A stretch of 64,000 bases of DNA from Niallia sp. XMNu-256 (lineage in GTDB: Bacteria; Bacillota; Bacilli; Bacillales; Cytobacillaceae). The DNA is taken from the NCBI RefSeq assembly GCF_036670015.1, contig NZ_CP137636.1:2706501-2770500 (forward strand), read 5' to 3'. Positions 1 through 8,911 of this stretch are shown one piece after another (position 1 is the first letter of the stretch; every line of letters starts with the position of its first letter). The notes below the pieces were generated by a model, which ran no database searches, had not been told where the DNA came from, and worked only from the letters and a program-made list of their open reading frames with translations. The translations under genes were made by a program, and so were the position numbers.

Positions 1-1121
1 CTTGGGTTCATTGTTTGTCCGCCTTCAATAACTACATTGGCTCCGATACTTTTGAAAAGCTCAGCAATCCCACTTCCCATTGAAACAGTTACAACTCCAT
101 ACTCTTGTTTTGTTTTTGGCTCATGGTTAACAACAGCATGAGTTTCACCAACAATATTTGTATGTTGTTTTCTCATATTTTCAATCTTCATGTTCAAAAG
201 ACTGCCATATTGCTGGCCATAGCTCAACACATCACCTGGATTCTCGGAATGGATATGAACTTTAACAACTTCTTCATCCGAAATGACCAAGAGAGAATCA
301 CCGAATTGACTTATTTCTTGACGAAAATCCTCTTCTGAAAAAGGCTTTTGGGCACGTTTTTGATCTTTTAAATCCACCATAAACTCTGTACAATAACCAA
401 ACACGATGTCCTCTGTATTCATATGACTCTGAGCACTCATATGATGTTCTGCGCTTACAAGTTCTTCCATTGAAGGCAAAGCCGTCGTAGAATCCGATAA
501 TGGTTCTCCTTTTAATTGCGCAAGGAAGCCTTCATAAACATACACAAGTCCTTGACCTCCACTATCTACTACACCGACTTCTTTTAGTACGGGTAATAAT
601 TCAGGAGTTCTCTTTAAAGATGCTTTAGCTTCTTTTACAACTTCACTCATTACATATATGATGTCATCATTCTTTTCTGCAGCTCTGACTGCGGCTTTTG
701 CTGAGTCTTTAGCTACCGTTAAAATCGTCCCTTCTACTGGCTTCATAACCGCCTTATAGGCTGTTTCAACTCCAGTTTGAAAGGCTTGCGCAAATTCTTT
801 ATTGTTAATAGACTCTCTCTTTTCAATGGATTTAGAAAACCCCCTGAAAAGCTGGGAAAGAATAACGCCTGAGTTGCCGCGGGCTCCCATTAATAAACCT
901 TTTGAAAGAGCTGCACCGACTTTTCCAATGTGCGTTACGGTTTGCCCTTTTACTGCTTTTGCACCGGAATTGATCGATAAACTCATATTTGTTCCGGTAT
1001 CTCCATCTGGGACCGGGAAAACATTCAGTGCATCTACGTATTCTGCATTAGCAGATAAATGGTTAGCCCCCTGGATCACCATCTCTGCAAAACGTTTACC
1101 GTCCAAAACTGTTATTGACAC
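1..1121 (-). CDS. fakA: Fatty acid kinase catalytic subunit FakA (YloV, DAK family), 3' end outside window
   Basis: The kinase phosphorylates fatty acids held by FakB (DegV-type) proteins and feeds them to phospholipid synthesis. About 373 codons are visible; the C-terminal part lies beyond position 1. The N-terminal DhaL-like (Dak2) domain shows NVFPVPDGDTGTNM at residues 33-46, whose aspartates bind Mg-ATP, and GARGNSGVI near residue 80. The start is a GTG at 1119-1121, preceded by a GGAGGAAGG-type ribosome binding site. It follows yloU by 17 nt, the usual yloU-yloV pair. Family identity is clear; the specific role is taken from homologues. Confidence 0.95.
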   Translation of the reverse strand, partial: MSITVLDGKRFAEMVIQGANHLSANAEYVDALNVFPVPDGDTGTNMSLSINSGAKAVKGQTVTHIGKVGAALSKGLLMGARGNSGVILSQLFRGFSKSIEKRESINNKEFAQAFQTGVETAYKAVMKPVEGTILTVAKDSAKAAVRAAEKNDDIIYVMSEVVKEAKASLKRTPELLPVLKEVGVVDSGGQGLVYVYEGFLAQLKGEPLSDSTTALPSMEELVSAEHHMSAQSHMNTEDIVFGYCTEFMVDLKDQKRAQKPFSEEDFRQEISQFGDSLLVISDEEVVKVHIHSENPGDVLSYGQQYGSLLNMKIENMRKQHTNIVGETHAVVNHEPKTKQEYGVVTVSMGSGIAELFKSIGANVVIEGGQTMNP

Positions 1122-1138
1122 AATCCTTCCTCCCTCAA

Positions 1139-1501
1139 TCACGGATTCGTTACACGAACACCCTGTACGAATATATTTACTGTGTCAACGGCAAGTCCAA
1201 CTGTTCTGTCCAATGTATACTTTACTTTGGATTGAACATTATGGGCGATTTCGGAAATTTTTGTTCCGTAACTAACAATAATATACATATCAATATGAAC
1301 TTGTTCATCCTCTTGACGAACAATTACTCCACGGGTAAAATTTTCTTTTCGTAATATATCAGTGAATCCATCTTTAATTTGATTTTTAGATGCCATTCCA
1401 ACAATTCCATAACAATCGACTGCCGCTCCACCTGCAATGGTGGCAATTACATCATTTGAAATATCAATCTGTCCGTATGTAGTGGTTAATTCGATGGACA
1501 T
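1139..1501 (-). CDS. yloU: Asp23/Gls24 family envelope stress protein YloU
   Basis: A 120-residue protein of the Asp23/Gls24 (DUF322) family. The start MSIELTTTYGQIDISNDVIATI and the central stretch VDCYGIVGM are typical. It is cytoplasmic, with no signal peptide or membrane segment. Family members are abundant envelope-associated or alkaline-stress proteins without known enzymatic activity. A GGGGGAA-type ribosome binding site precedes the ATG. The gene is divergent from rpmB and lies directly upstream of fakA, with which it is probably co-transcribed. The exact role is unknown. Confidence 0.93.
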   Translation of the reverse strand: MSIELTTTYGQIDISNDVIATIAGGAAVDCYGIVGMASKNQIKDGFTDILRKENFTRGVIVRQEDEQVHIDMYIIVSYGTKISEIAHNVQSKVKYTLDRTVGLAVDTVNIFVQGVRVTNP

Positions 1502-1639
1502 GTGTTATTCCCCCTTTTGGAATTTGCTCCTTGACTAAAAACATTTTACTATATCGAACCTCTTTTTGAAAGTTATTCTTATGATGTACTTATTTCGTCA
1601 TCTCTCCGGGTAATTTTTAACGTGTGTTGCTGATTTTTA

Positions 1640-1668
1640 TTGCATTCAACATGTTTGTGTGATAAATT
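1640..1668 (+). promoter_or_regulatory. Candidate sigma-A promoter of rpmB
   Basis: TTGCAT at 1640-1645 is followed after 17 bp by TAAATT at 1663-1668. Both are partial matches to TTGACA and TATAAT with ideal spacing. The site is about 175 bp upstream of the rpmB ATG, leaving a long leader. It is a consensus reading only; other starts nearby are possible. Confidence 0.45.
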
Positions 1669-1699
1669 ATTAAGGTATATTTTAATGGACGAAAAACGC

Positions 1700-1840
1700 A
1701 ACACTAGCGGTTTTTCACATTAAGGCCCATTTATTTGGGCATGCCAATATGGCTACAGGAGATGTGGCGTAAAAGCCAGCTCTATAAAAATGGAATATAA
1801 CTGAAAGCAGCTTTCAGTTTTTGCAGCAAGGAGGGAAAAT
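1700..1840 (+). promoter_or_regulatory. Structured rpmB leader with terminator-like hairpin before the ribosome binding site
   Basis: The leader can form successive hairpins: GCCCA/TGGGC near 1725-1740, GCCA/TGGC near 1743-1753 and TGGC/GCCA near 1765-1778. Last comes CTGAAAG (1801-1807) paired with CTTTCAG (1811-1817), followed by five T (1818-1822). This last element resembles an intrinsic terminator only about 20 nt before the ATG, with the AAGGAGGG ribosome binding site just after it. Transcription attenuation or translational autoregulation by L28 is possible. I do not recognise it as a named leader family. Confidence 0.5.
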
Positions 1841-1842
1841 AA

Positions 1843-2031
1843 ATGCCACGTAAATGTGTTGTAACTGGTAAAAAAACAACTACAGGTAATGCACGTTCTC
1901 ATGCTATGAACGCTAATAAACGTAAATGGGGTGCTAACCTACAAAAGGTTCGTATTCTTGTTGATGGAAAGCCTAAGCGTGTTTGGGTTTCTGCAAGAGC
2001 TTTGCGTTCTGGTAAAGTTGAACGCGTATAA
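1843..2031 (+). CDS. rpmB: Large ribosomal subunit protein bL28
   Basis: A basic 62-residue ribosomal protein. It begins [20 protein letters not shown] and contains ANLQKVRIL and the C-terminal [13 protein letters not shown], all typical of Bacillus L28. Only one cysteine (residue 5) is present, so this is the zinc-free form. AAGGAGGG precedes the ATG by 6 nt. It is one of only two plus-strand genes here and is transcribed alone, with its own terminator. Its position between spoVM and yloU is the same as in Bacillus subtilis. Confidence 0.98.
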   Translation: MPRKCVVTGKKTTTGNARSHAMNANKRKWGANLQKVRILVDGKPKRVWVSARALRSGKVERV

Positions 2032-2038
2032 CATTTGT

Positions 2039-2067
2039 GACGTCCTGCTTTTAGGGCGTCTTTTTTT
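2039..2067 (+). terminator. Intrinsic terminator of rpmB
   Basis: GACGTCCT (2039-2046) pairs with AGGGCGTC (2053-2060), allowing one G-T pair, and is followed by seven T. It starts 8 nt after the rpmB stop codon. Confidence 0.88.
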
Positions 2068-2100
2068 ATCCGATAAAAATTCTATATTATGAATATTTCG

Positions 2101-2133
2101 TTAAAAAATGCACTCATTTTAAAATGAGTGCAT
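2101..2133 (-). terminator. Intrinsic terminator of spoVM
   Basis: A perfect 13 bp palindrome, ATGCACTCATTTT at 2108-2120 and its complement at 2121-2133, is followed on the minus strand by a T run (complement of 2103-2108). It lies just after the spoVM stop and faces the rpmB terminator. Confidence 0.85.
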
Positions 2134-2148
2134 TATCATATAACAACT

Positions 2149-2232
2149 CTAGTTATCCTTTTTCATGGATCCTAATACCGCCCGGACAATTCCTCCTAAG
2201 AACTTCGGTAATTTAATTGTATAAAATTTCAT
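2149..2232 (-). CDS. spoVM: Spore morphogenetic membrane-curvature peptide SpoVM
   Basis: A 27-residue peptide too short for most gene callers. It begins MKFYTIKLPKFLGGIVRA and ends MKKDN, nearly identical to the 26-residue Bacillus subtilis SpoVM. The amphipathic helix with Pro9 recognises the convex outer forespore membrane and anchors the coat ATPase SpoIVA. TAGGAGGGACATAATA precedes the ATG, a strong ribosome binding site. It sits between thiN and rpmB, the known location. In Bacillus subtilis it is expressed in the mother cell under SigE; I could not find a convincing SigE promoter in the 117 bp upstream. Confidence 0.97.
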   Translation of the reverse strand: MKFYTIKLPKFLGGIVRAVLGSMKKDN

Positions 2233-2349
2233 TATTATGTCCCTCCTAAGCAAACCAAATATCGTTTATGTCAGATATGACAGTTCATCATTCTACAACC
2301 ATATATCTTATTCAAATGCTAAAAATTAGTACTCATTTAGTAAAGAAAA

Positions 2350-2997
2350 TTAATCGGTACTTCTTACTATCATTAATATGCCATCAGAAAAAGAAAAAGT
2401 ACCATTATCCATGAGAATCTCGTTACTTATACATAGTGTAGATCCAAGTGGAATATGACGATCGTTTAATGGATATTTAAAGCCCTTTAAGGTCAACCCA
2501 TTGACTTCACTTGTAATCGGAATGAACGATATATATTTTTTATCGTTGGATTTACCGACTTTGTATGTACCTGGTGCCTTAACAAAAATAATATTCTGTT
2601 GATCGATCATTTCAATGTCAAGTTTAGCATCTTTTTTTAACGCTCCAATAAGCAGTTGGAGGTTTCCAAACATATGATCAAGCCGTCCACCAGTGGCACC
2701 AAAAATACGGATCTTTTCTGGCTCTTGATCTATTGCCCAATTCAAGGCGAGTTCCATATCGGTTTCATCTTTTTCTGGATAGAACTGATATAACTGGGCG
2801 ACCTCTTTTTCAACCTCCTGTAATTCTTCCTGTGAGATGGAATCAAAGTCGCCAAACGCTATATTGGGTTTTATTCCATGTTCTAATAACGTATAGACCC
2901 CTCTATCGACACCTATCCATGTCACCTCATCTTTTATAAAAACAGACAAATCGGGAAGCAGTTCTACAGGACCCCCTGCTAATATATGTATAATCAT
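2350..2997 (-). CDS. thiN: Thiamine pyrophosphokinase
   Basis: Transfers pyrophosphate from ATP to thiamine to give thiamine diphosphate. The 215-residue protein begins MIIHILAGGPVELLPDL and carries GDFDSIS, DETDMELALNWA and GATGGRLDH, the catalytic and nucleotide-binding motifs of the family. I chose the ATG at 2995-2997 because AAGGAAGGG lies upstream and the alignment begins there. The frame stays open for 19 more codons, but those run into a repeat element (3013-3192). It follows rpe in the same direction, across a terminator-like hairpin and the repeat. Confidence 0.95.
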   Translation of the reverse strand: MIIHILAGGPVELLPDLSVFIKDEVTWIGVDRGVYTLLEHGIKPNIAFGDFDSISQEELQEVEKEVAQLYQFYPEKDETDMELALNWAIDQEPEKIRIFGATGGRLDHMFGNLQLLIGALKKDAKLDIEMIDQQNIIFVKAPGTYKVGKSNDKKYISFIPITSEVNGLTLKGFKYPLNDRHIPLGSTLCISNEILMDNGTFSFSDGILMIVRSTD

Positions 2998-3012
2998 TAT
3001 TTCCCTTCCTTT

Positions 3013-3192
3013 AATCAAATTCGCCCGTCGAATTTGCGTCCGGATTTTTATCAAACACGTTCGATAAATTCCCCCTAAAAAATCCGAAACATCCGCCGGA
3101 GGCCTAACTTCATTCAGCGGGGATTACCTCCCACTGAATCGAAAAGCTATTGCATTCATTCCCCACTTTTAGAAGTGAGGAATGAAGTTAAA
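3013..3192 (-). repeat. Degenerate non-coding repeat, family 1, copy between rpe and thiN
   Basis: The segment shares blocks with 48884-49074. At its high-coordinate end is a long hairpin whose arms are TTCATTCC..CACTT and AAGTG..GGAATGAA, ending ATGAAGTTAA. An internal TTCATTCAGC block is shared. At its low-coordinate end is a block containing CGAATTTGCGTCCGGA, which also occurs alone at 39462-39500. It holds no ORF. The structure suggests a non-autonomous, hairpin-ended mobile remnant, possibly of IS200/IS605 type. That assignment is inference. Confidence 0.55.
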
Positions 3193-3196
3193 TGTG

Positions 3197-3223
3197 AAAA
3201 GAAGCCGTACTATTAACGACTTC
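3197..3223 (-). terminator. Probable intrinsic terminator of the rpe operon
   Basis: On the minus strand GAAGTCG pairs with CGGCTTC (one U-G pair), then TTTTC follows. It lies 22 nt after the rpe stop, at the end of the long coaBC-to-rpe gene run. Confidence 0.6.
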
Positions 3224-3244
3224 TTTTTTTAAAAGATACTATTA

Positions 3245-3886
3245 TTATTTTAATAATGAAATCGCCTTTCCACGATCCTCTTGATTGAAAACAGCCGATC
3301 CAGCTACTAGAATGGTTGCACCTGCTTCTACACAAGCCCGAGCAGTTTTTTCATTTACTCCACCATCTACTTCAATTTCTAACTTTGCCCCTTTTTGTAT
3401 CGCTAATTCTTTTACACTTTTGATTTTATCTAGTACTGACGGAATAAATTGTTGGCCACCGAATCCAGGATTAACAGACATTAATAACACCATATCAAGT
3501 TCTTCGATAATGGGTTCAATCCATCCAACGGGTGTAGCTGGGTTAAGTACTACCCCAGCCTTTACACCAAATGATTTTATGTAGTGAATGGTTCTGTGTA
3601 GATGTTTACAAGCTTCTACATGAACCGTAATGTAGTCGGCTCCAGCTTTTGCAAATGACTCAATATATTGATCAGGATTTTCAATCATTAAATGAACATC
3701 TAGAGGTAACTTTGTGATCGGTCGGATACTTTCAACTACTAATGGGCCGATCGTAATGTTTGGGACAAAATGACCGTCCATAACATCAATGTGAATAAGC
3801 TCCGCCCCTCCTCTTTCTACATCTTTAATCTCCTCGCCTAATTTTGAAAAATCTGCTGATAAAATCGAAGGTGCTATTTTAACCAT
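3245..3886 (-). CDS. rpe: Ribulose-phosphate 3-epimerase
   Basis: Interconverts ribulose 5-phosphate and xylulose 5-phosphate in the pentose phosphate pathway. The 213-residue TIM barrel shows the metal and catalytic motifs [36 protein letters not shown] and EVDGGVN. Length is normal. GAGGT lies upstream of the ATG. The gene starts 2 nt after the rsgA stop and closes the operon before a terminator-like hairpin. Confidence 0.97.
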   Translation of the reverse strand: MVKIAPSILSADFSKLGEEIKDVERGGAELIHIDVMDGHFVPNITIGPLVVESIRPITKLPLDVHLMIENPDQYIESFAKAGADYITVHVEACKHLHRTIHYIKSFGVKAGVVLNPATPVGWIEPIIEELDMVLLMSVNPGFGGQQFIPSVLDKIKSVKELAIQKGAKLEIEVDGGVNEKTARACVEAGATILVAGSAVFNQEDRGKAISLLK

Positions 3887-3888
3887 GT

Positions 3889-4770
3889 TTAATACCTCGG
3901 CTTTCTGCTTTTTATCTCTTCTAAGAATTCTTTATAATGTTCGTAACGGTAGGAAGGGAGGTCCCCATTCTCCATCCCTTTCTTTACTGCACATTTTGGT
4001 TCTGCTATGTGAAGGCAGCCCCTAAATTTACATTCTTCACTTAACTTTTGAATATCTGGAAAACAAAAGTTCAATTCCTCCGCTTCAATATCAGTAAACT
4101 CTAATGAACTAAAACCAGGTGTGTCTGCAACAAGACCATCACCAATTTGAATTAACTCAACATGTCTTGTTGTATGCTTCCCTCTTCCTAGATGGTTCGA
4201 AATATCATTGGTCTTTAACTCTAATTCAGGGTTAAGAGCATTTAATAAAGATGATTTTCCAACTCCAGATTGTCCTGCAAATACAGAAATGACACCATTT
4301 AAATGAGGAAAAAGTTTTTCGATTCCCTCTTCTGTCTCGGAAGAAGTTAGTAAAACCGTGTAATTTGCATCTTTGTAATCTTCAACAATCTCCTTAATAA
4401 TATGTTTTTCTTCATCATTAATTAAATCCATTTTTGTGATACAAATAATCGGTGTAATCCGATTATATTCAATTAATACGAGAAAACGATCGAGCAAGGC
4501 CGTACTAAAACCCGGTTCCGTTGCGGAGAATACTAATATTGCTTGGTCGACATTAGCGATTGGCGGTCTGACTAAACTGTTTTTCCGTTCTTTCACTTCA
4601 AGAATATAGCCTTCTAAATTATTTTCAGCTTGAAAAATCACTTCATCTCCGACTAATGGGGTAATTTTATTTTTCCGAAACACCCCTCTGCTTCGACATT
4701 GGATGATGTTACCTTCACTTAATACATAATAAAACCCACTCAATGCTTTTACAATTTTGCCTTCAGGCAT
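3889..4770 (-). CDS. rsgA: Ribosome small-subunit-dependent GTPase RsgA (CpgA/YloQ)
   Basis: A late-stage 30S assembly GTPase. The 293-residue protein has an N-terminal OB fold and a circularly permuted GTPase domain: TKMD at 112-115 comes before the P-loop GQSGVGKSS at 166-174 and DTPG at 216-219. A C-terminal zinc site is made of Cys247, Cys252, His254 and Cys260. It lies between prkC and rpe as in Bacillus subtilis, where the homologue is a substrate of PrkC. Confidence 0.97.
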   Translation of the reverse strand: MPEGKIVKALSGFYYVLSEGNIIQCRSRGVFRKNKITPLVGDEVIFQAENNLEGYILEVKERKNSLVRPPIANVDQAILVFSATEPGFSTALLDRFLVLIEYNRITPIICITKMDLINDEEKHIIKEIVEDYKDANYTVLLTSSETEEGIEKLFPHLNGVISVFAGQSGVGKSSLLNALNPELELKTNDISNHLGRGKHTTRHVELIQIGDGLVADTPGFSSLEFTDIEAEELNFCFPDIQKLSEECKFRGCLHIAEPKCAVKKGMENGDLPSYRYEHYKEFLEEIKSRKPRY

Positions 4771-4810
4771 AAAAACGCTCCTTAATTCTTAATTCATTAA
4801 TTTCACTTAA

Positions 4811-6781
4811 TTAATAATGTACCGTATTTGTTTCCACAACTTGATCATCTACCACGATCTGATATGTTGCCGTTGTATTTGGGAGAATCGTGAGTTGGAA
4901 CTCTTTTGTTTCATTTTGAGTGATCTCAAATGTTTGAAATGGCTCATTTAAATCATGATTCATATCATCTACCAATATTACAACTGTTTGTGGAGTTCCT
5001 TCTTCCGTAGGCTTATATGGAATATTAACCTTTACCGTTTTTACACTTGGCGGTATTGCTGGTGGCCCTTTCGAAATAATGACTGTGATTTTTGAGCCTT
5101 TTTCGACCTTTGTACCAGGTTTTGGATCTTGAGAGATGACATGGCCTAAAGAAATGGTCTCGTGGAATTCTTTTTGAGAGACATCTGCAATTAAGTCGAC
5201 ATCATCCGCATAGTCTTGAACCCCCGATACCGAATATTCACTTAGATCTTTTAAAACGATTTGATCGGGACCCATACTGACTTTAAATTCCAAAATGGTT
5301 TCTTCTGGAACAACTTCATTCCCAGCAGGGTAGTTTTGGTCTATAATCGTTCCAGCTACAGATTCATCATACACTTCTTCCATGACAATATCTTTAAAGT
5401 TTTTAGCATTTAACAAACTAAAAACATCATCATAATTTTGTTTACGATAATCTAATAACTTAAACTTTGCCTTTCCTGTACTCTTGTAAACCGTAATTTC
5501 ACTACCCTCTTTTGCCAATCTTCCAGCTTTCGGATCTGTCTTAACAACATCACCATCTTCAATTTCGTCGTGACTGATTTCTTTTGTTTCACCAATAACA
5601 AACCCGGTTGTTACGAGTTCTGAAACAGCTTTTTCTAAAGGCATTCCAGTAACATCAGGGACGTCTATGTCTTTAGGAGTAAGAAGAGATGGAAGAAAAA
5701 TAATTGTTAAAATGGAAATTGCCAGTAAAAAACTTAAAACAGAAATAAATAGGATTCGTCCTTTTTTGCTCTTCTTTGACTTTTGAACCTTTTCATCTGA
5801 TTCCTTTGTTGTCGCTTGTCCAACCTTTTTTGTTTCAAAATTATGGACAATGGTTTCGTCTAAACTTGAATATGTATGTTCGTGTTCATCAGTAATAATC
5901 GGTATTGCTTTTGTTGCATCCTCATCTACTGGGAGCGTAAATTTCGGGTCATTGACACGGCTAGGATCTAGTGCTGTCCGAATATCCTCCTCCATTTCTT
6001 CTACACTTTCATATCGATGAAACGGATCTTTTGCTGTTGCTTTTAACACAATATTTTCAACACTTTGAGGAATATTTGGATTCCATCTGCGCAGCGATGG
6101 AGTTTCTGTTTGTAAATGTTTTAATGCAATTGAAACAGCAGATTCTCCTGAAAATGGCAATCTACCTGTTAACAGTTCAAACATCACAATTCCAAGTGCA
6201 TAAATATCAGATTTATGATTAGCCACGCCTCCCCTTGCCTGTTCAGGGGATAGATAGTGAACAGAACCAAGTACAGAATTGGTTTGCGTAATACTTGTCG
6301 CACTTAATGCCATGGCAATCCCAAAGTCAGTAATTTTCACATTGCCACTACGATCAAGCAAGATATTTTGTGGCTTTATATCCCGATGAATAATATGGTT
6401 TTCGTGTGCATGGGAAATTGCTGAAGTGATTTGTTCCATGATCGCTAATGCGTCTTCAATCACTACAGGTGAATGATTTTGTATGTATTGTTTCAATGTT
6501 TGTCCATTAACATGTTCCATGACAATATAATAAATTGAATCTTCTTCGCCCACATCATAAATACTGACAATATTGGGATGAGCAAGACTTGTAGCAGATT
6601 GTGCCTCTCGATGGAATCGACGAATAAATTCATCACTGTTAGCAAAGTCTAATCGTAATACTTTAACGGCAACATCTCTATCTAGTATCATATCATGCGC
6701 TAAATAGACATTTGCCATTCCACCCCCGCCAATCATTTCTAATATCTTATAGCGGTCACTGATTCTTTTCCCGATCATCAT
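4811..6781 (-). CDS. prkC: PASTA-domain Ser/Thr protein kinase PrkC
   Basis: A 656-residue membrane kinase that responds to wall fragments and phosphorylates translation and wall proteins. The cytoplasmic kinase domain has a glycine loop IGGGGMANVY, Lys40, HRDIKPQN at 131-138 and DFG at 151-153. A basic linker precedes one membrane segment near 345-368, followed by three PASTA repeats and a C-terminal beta-rich extracellular domain. The ATG overlaps the prpC stop (ATGA), so kinase and phosphatase are translationally coupled. A second ATG one codon on is an equal candidate start. Confidence 0.97.
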   Translation of the reverse strand: MMIGKRISDRYKILEMIGGGGMANVYLAHDMILDRDVAVKVLRLDFANSDEFIRRFHREAQSATSLAHPNIVSIYDVGEEDSIYYIVMEHVNGQTLKQYIQNHSPVVIEDALAIMEQITSAISHAHENHIIHRDIKPQNILLDRSGNVKITDFGIAMALSATSITQTNSVLGSVHYLSPEQARGGVANHKSDIYALGIVMFELLTGRLPFSGESAVSIALKHLQTETPSLRRWNPNIPQSVENIVLKATAKDPFHRYESVEEMEEDIRTALDPSRVNDPKFTLPVDEDATKAIPIITDEHEHTYSSLDETIVHNFETKKVGQATTKESDEKVQKSKKSKKGRILFISVLSFLLAISILTIIFLPSLLTPKDIDVPDVTGMPLEKAVSELVTTGFVIGETKEISHDEIEDGDVVKTDPKAGRLAKEGSEITVYKSTGKAKFKLLDYRKQNYDDVFSLLNAKNFKDIVMEEVYDESVAGTIIDQNYPAGNEVVPEETILEFKVSMGPDQIVLKDLSEYSVSGVQDYADDVDLIADVSQKEFHETISLGHVISQDPKPGTKVEKGSKITVIISKGPPAIPPSVKTVKVNIPYKPTEEGTPQTVVILVDDMNHDLNEPFQTFEITQNETKEFQLTILPNTTATYQIVVDDQVVETNTVHY

Positions 6782-7536
6782 TGTTGATCACCATAAAACT
6801 CTTCAGGAGTAAACTCGACAATAATAAGGGATATATTATCCTCGCCGCCATATTCATTAGCCATATCAATGAGAGTCGTTGCTTTCTCTTTAATTGATTT
6901 CTCACTGTTTAAAGTACTCTCGATTTCTTCTTCATTCACTTTGTTAGATAATCCATCCGAACAAAGTAGAAGGGTATCATTTTCTTCAATAATGATTGTT
7001 TTAATATCCATATCAACAAAAATTGCTGTACCTAGCGCTCTTGTCAATACATTTTTGCGAGGATGATTTTCAGCGTCTTCTTTAGAGATTTGCCCAGTCT
7101 TAACTAGTTCATTAACTAGGGAATGATCTTCGGTAATTTGTGATAGCCCCGCTTCATTTAAAATGTAACAGCGGCTGTCACCAATATGGGCGATTGTTGA
7201 AAACATTTCTGTAATGATAACAGCGACAATCGTAGTTCCCATCCCCTCGCATTCCACATTTTGTTGGGAATGCTGGAACACTGTTACATTCACAAGCTTA
7301 ATTTGTTCTTTGAACCAATTCTCAGCTTGTTCAGGTGTCTCGATCTTTTCGGTTTCTTCCCATATTTCTTTTAATTTCATGATGGTTAAGTGGCTGGCCA
7401 CATCCCCTGCCCGATGACCACCCATTCCATCTGCAACCATTGCAATCCTTTGACCTGCTCGATTAAGAAAAACGCCTCCATTATCTTCGTTATGTTGCCT
7501 TACTTTCCCCCGGTCTGTTAAAAAAACGGCTTTCAT
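6778..7536 (-). CDS. prpC: PP2C-family protein phosphatase PrpC (Stp)
   Basis: Removes phosphate placed by PrkC. The metal-binding motifs RQHNEDN, VADGMGGHRAGD, LLCSDGLSNKV and GGEDNISL are intact. I prefer the ATG at 7534-7536 (MKAVFLTDRGKVRQH), which is spaced 9 nt from AGGTG. An upstream ATG at 7543-7545 and a GTG at 7546-7548 are too close to any ribosome binding site. The stop overlaps the prkC start. Confidence 0.95.
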   Translation of the reverse strand: MKAVFLTDRGKVRQHNEDNGGVFLNRAGQRIAMVADGMGGHRAGDVASHLTIMKLKEIWEETEKIETPEQAENWFKEQIKLVNVTVFQHSQQNVECEGMGTTIVAVIITEMFSTIAHIGDSRCYILNEAGLSQITEDHSLVNELVKTGQISKEDAENHPRKNVLTRALGTAIFVDMDIKTIIIEENDTLLLCSDGLSNKVNEEEIESTLNSEKSIKEKATTLIDMANEYGGEDNISLIIVEFTPEEFYGDQQ

Positions 7537-7564
7537 ACCATCCATCACCTACTTTCGACCATTA

Positions 7565-8911
7565 TCAATTTTTCCTTAAACAGGCAATATAAAATCCATC
7601 CGAGTTAAAATATTGCGGTAAAATTTGTATTTCACCATTTTGTACAAAAGGTTGTAGTTTGGCAGGCATCCGTTCACTTAAATTAGAATCACGCTCAAAG
7701 TCGGGATGTTGTTTTAAAAAGTCCTCAATCACTTGCTGATTTTCTTCAGGATCAATTGTACATGTACTATAAACTAGAATACCATTTTTTCTTAATAACG
7801 GGGCCATTGACTTTAGTAACGTTTTTTGAATTTTTTGAAGCTCGTATAAATCGCTTTCTTTTTTTGTATACTTAATATCCGGCTTTCGCCTAACAACTCC
7901 GAGACCCGAACACGGTGCGTCTAACAAGATTCGATCAAAGGATGCTTGATCAAAGTGTTCATGAACAAGACGGCTGTCTAATGTTTTCGCTTCAATATTT
8001 GGCAATTCTAATCTGGATGCATTTTCACGAATTAATTTCACTTTATGATCATGTAAGTCCAATGAAATAACATGGCCAGTTTTGTTTAATTTCTCAGCAA
8101 TATGGGTTGTTTTTCCGCCTGGTGCTGCACATGCATCAAGAACACTCTGATTTTCTTCTACTCCTAAAGCTAAAGCGACAGCCATTGAACTTTCATCCTG
8201 AATGGTCAAGTAACCTTCCTGAAAGGCCTTAGAACGAGCTAAATTACCTTTTAAGCAATAAATGGCTTCGGGAATAACAGAGCTGACCTCGACTGTATAA
8301 CCTTCATCAGCTAAAAGGTTTAGACAATGTTCCATCGTTGTTTTCGTCAAATTAACTCTTGCTGTCATAATGGGTGCTGTTAAATTTAACTCACACATTT
8401 TTAACGTCTCATCGTATCCGAATAGCTCTACCCATCTTTTCACAAGCCATAAAGGATGACTTGTTTTGATGGATATCCTTTCAATCGGATCTTCAATAAC
8501 CTCAAATGAAGGCAGTCCTTCTCTTTGAATACTGCGTAAGATTCCATTTACTAAGCCGGTAATTCCTTTATGACCCTTTTTTTTGGCAATTTCAACAGCC
8601 TCATAAATGGCTGCTCGATCAGGTATTTTGTCTAAATAAACCATTTGATAAACCGTTAGTCGTAATAGCTGTACAACCCACGTTTCGATCTTTTTCTTTT
8701 TAGAAATAAACGGAGATAAATAATAATCAAGTGTCATTCTTCTTTGAATCGTTCCATAGGTTAACTCGGTTAATAAACCAATGTCTTTTTCATTTAAATT
8801 ATTTTTGTTAATATATTGATTTAAAAGTAAATTACTATAAGACTGCTTTTTTTCAACGGCTTCAAGAATATCTAGTGCTGTTTCTCTTACATTTTTACGT
8901 GTTTTATTCAT
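7565..8911 (-). CDS. rsmB: 16S rRNA (cytosine-967 C5)-methyltransferase RsmB
   Basis: Methylates C967 of 16S rRNA. The 448-residue protein has an N-terminal NusB-like helical domain (about residues 1-140) and a C-terminal Rossmann methyltransferase. SAM binding is seen in [15 protein letters not shown], the motif [15 protein letters not shown] follows, and the nucleophile lies in [12 protein letters not shown]. It overlaps fmt by 8 nt, so the two are coupled. Confidence 0.96.
   Translation of the reverse strand: MNKTRKNVRETALDILEAVEKKQSYSNLLLNQYINKNNLNEKDIGLLTELTYGTIQRRMTLDYYLSPFISKKKKIETWVVQLLRLTVYQMVYLDKIPDRAAIYEAVEIAKKKGHKGITGLVNGILRSIQREGLPSFEVIEDPIERISIKTSHPLWLVKRWVELFGYDETLKMCELNLTAPIMTARVNLTKTTMEHCLNLLADEGYTVEVSSVIPEAIYCLKGNLARSKAFQEGYLTIQDESSMAVALALGVEENQSVLDACAAPGGKTTHIAEKLNKTGHVISLDLHDHKVKLIRENASRLELPNIEAKTLDSRLVHEHFDQASFDRILLDAPCSGLGVVRRKPDIKYTKKESDLYELQKIQKTLLKSMAPLLRKNGILVYSTCTIDPEENQQVIEDFLKQHPDFERDSNLSERMPAKLQPFVQNGEIQILPQYFNSDGFYIACLRKN

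Larger units (their letters stand above)
1502..1842. other. Divergent intergenic region between yloU and rpmB
   Basis: This 341 bp gap holds the start region of yloU on the minus strand and the promoter and structured leader of rpmB on the plus strand, annotated separately. No further open reading frame with a convincing ribosome binding site was seen. Confidence 0.8.

Noticed and set aside
105-1275. Plus-strand open frames across the fakA and yloU region
   Set aside because: They are antisense to clear coding sequence, lack ribosome binding sites and show no recognisable family; the same holds for the many other antisense frames in the window.
2233-2349. SigE promoter for spoVM
   Set aside because: Expected from Bacillus subtilis, but no pair of -35 and -10 elements with acceptable spacing could be identified by eye.
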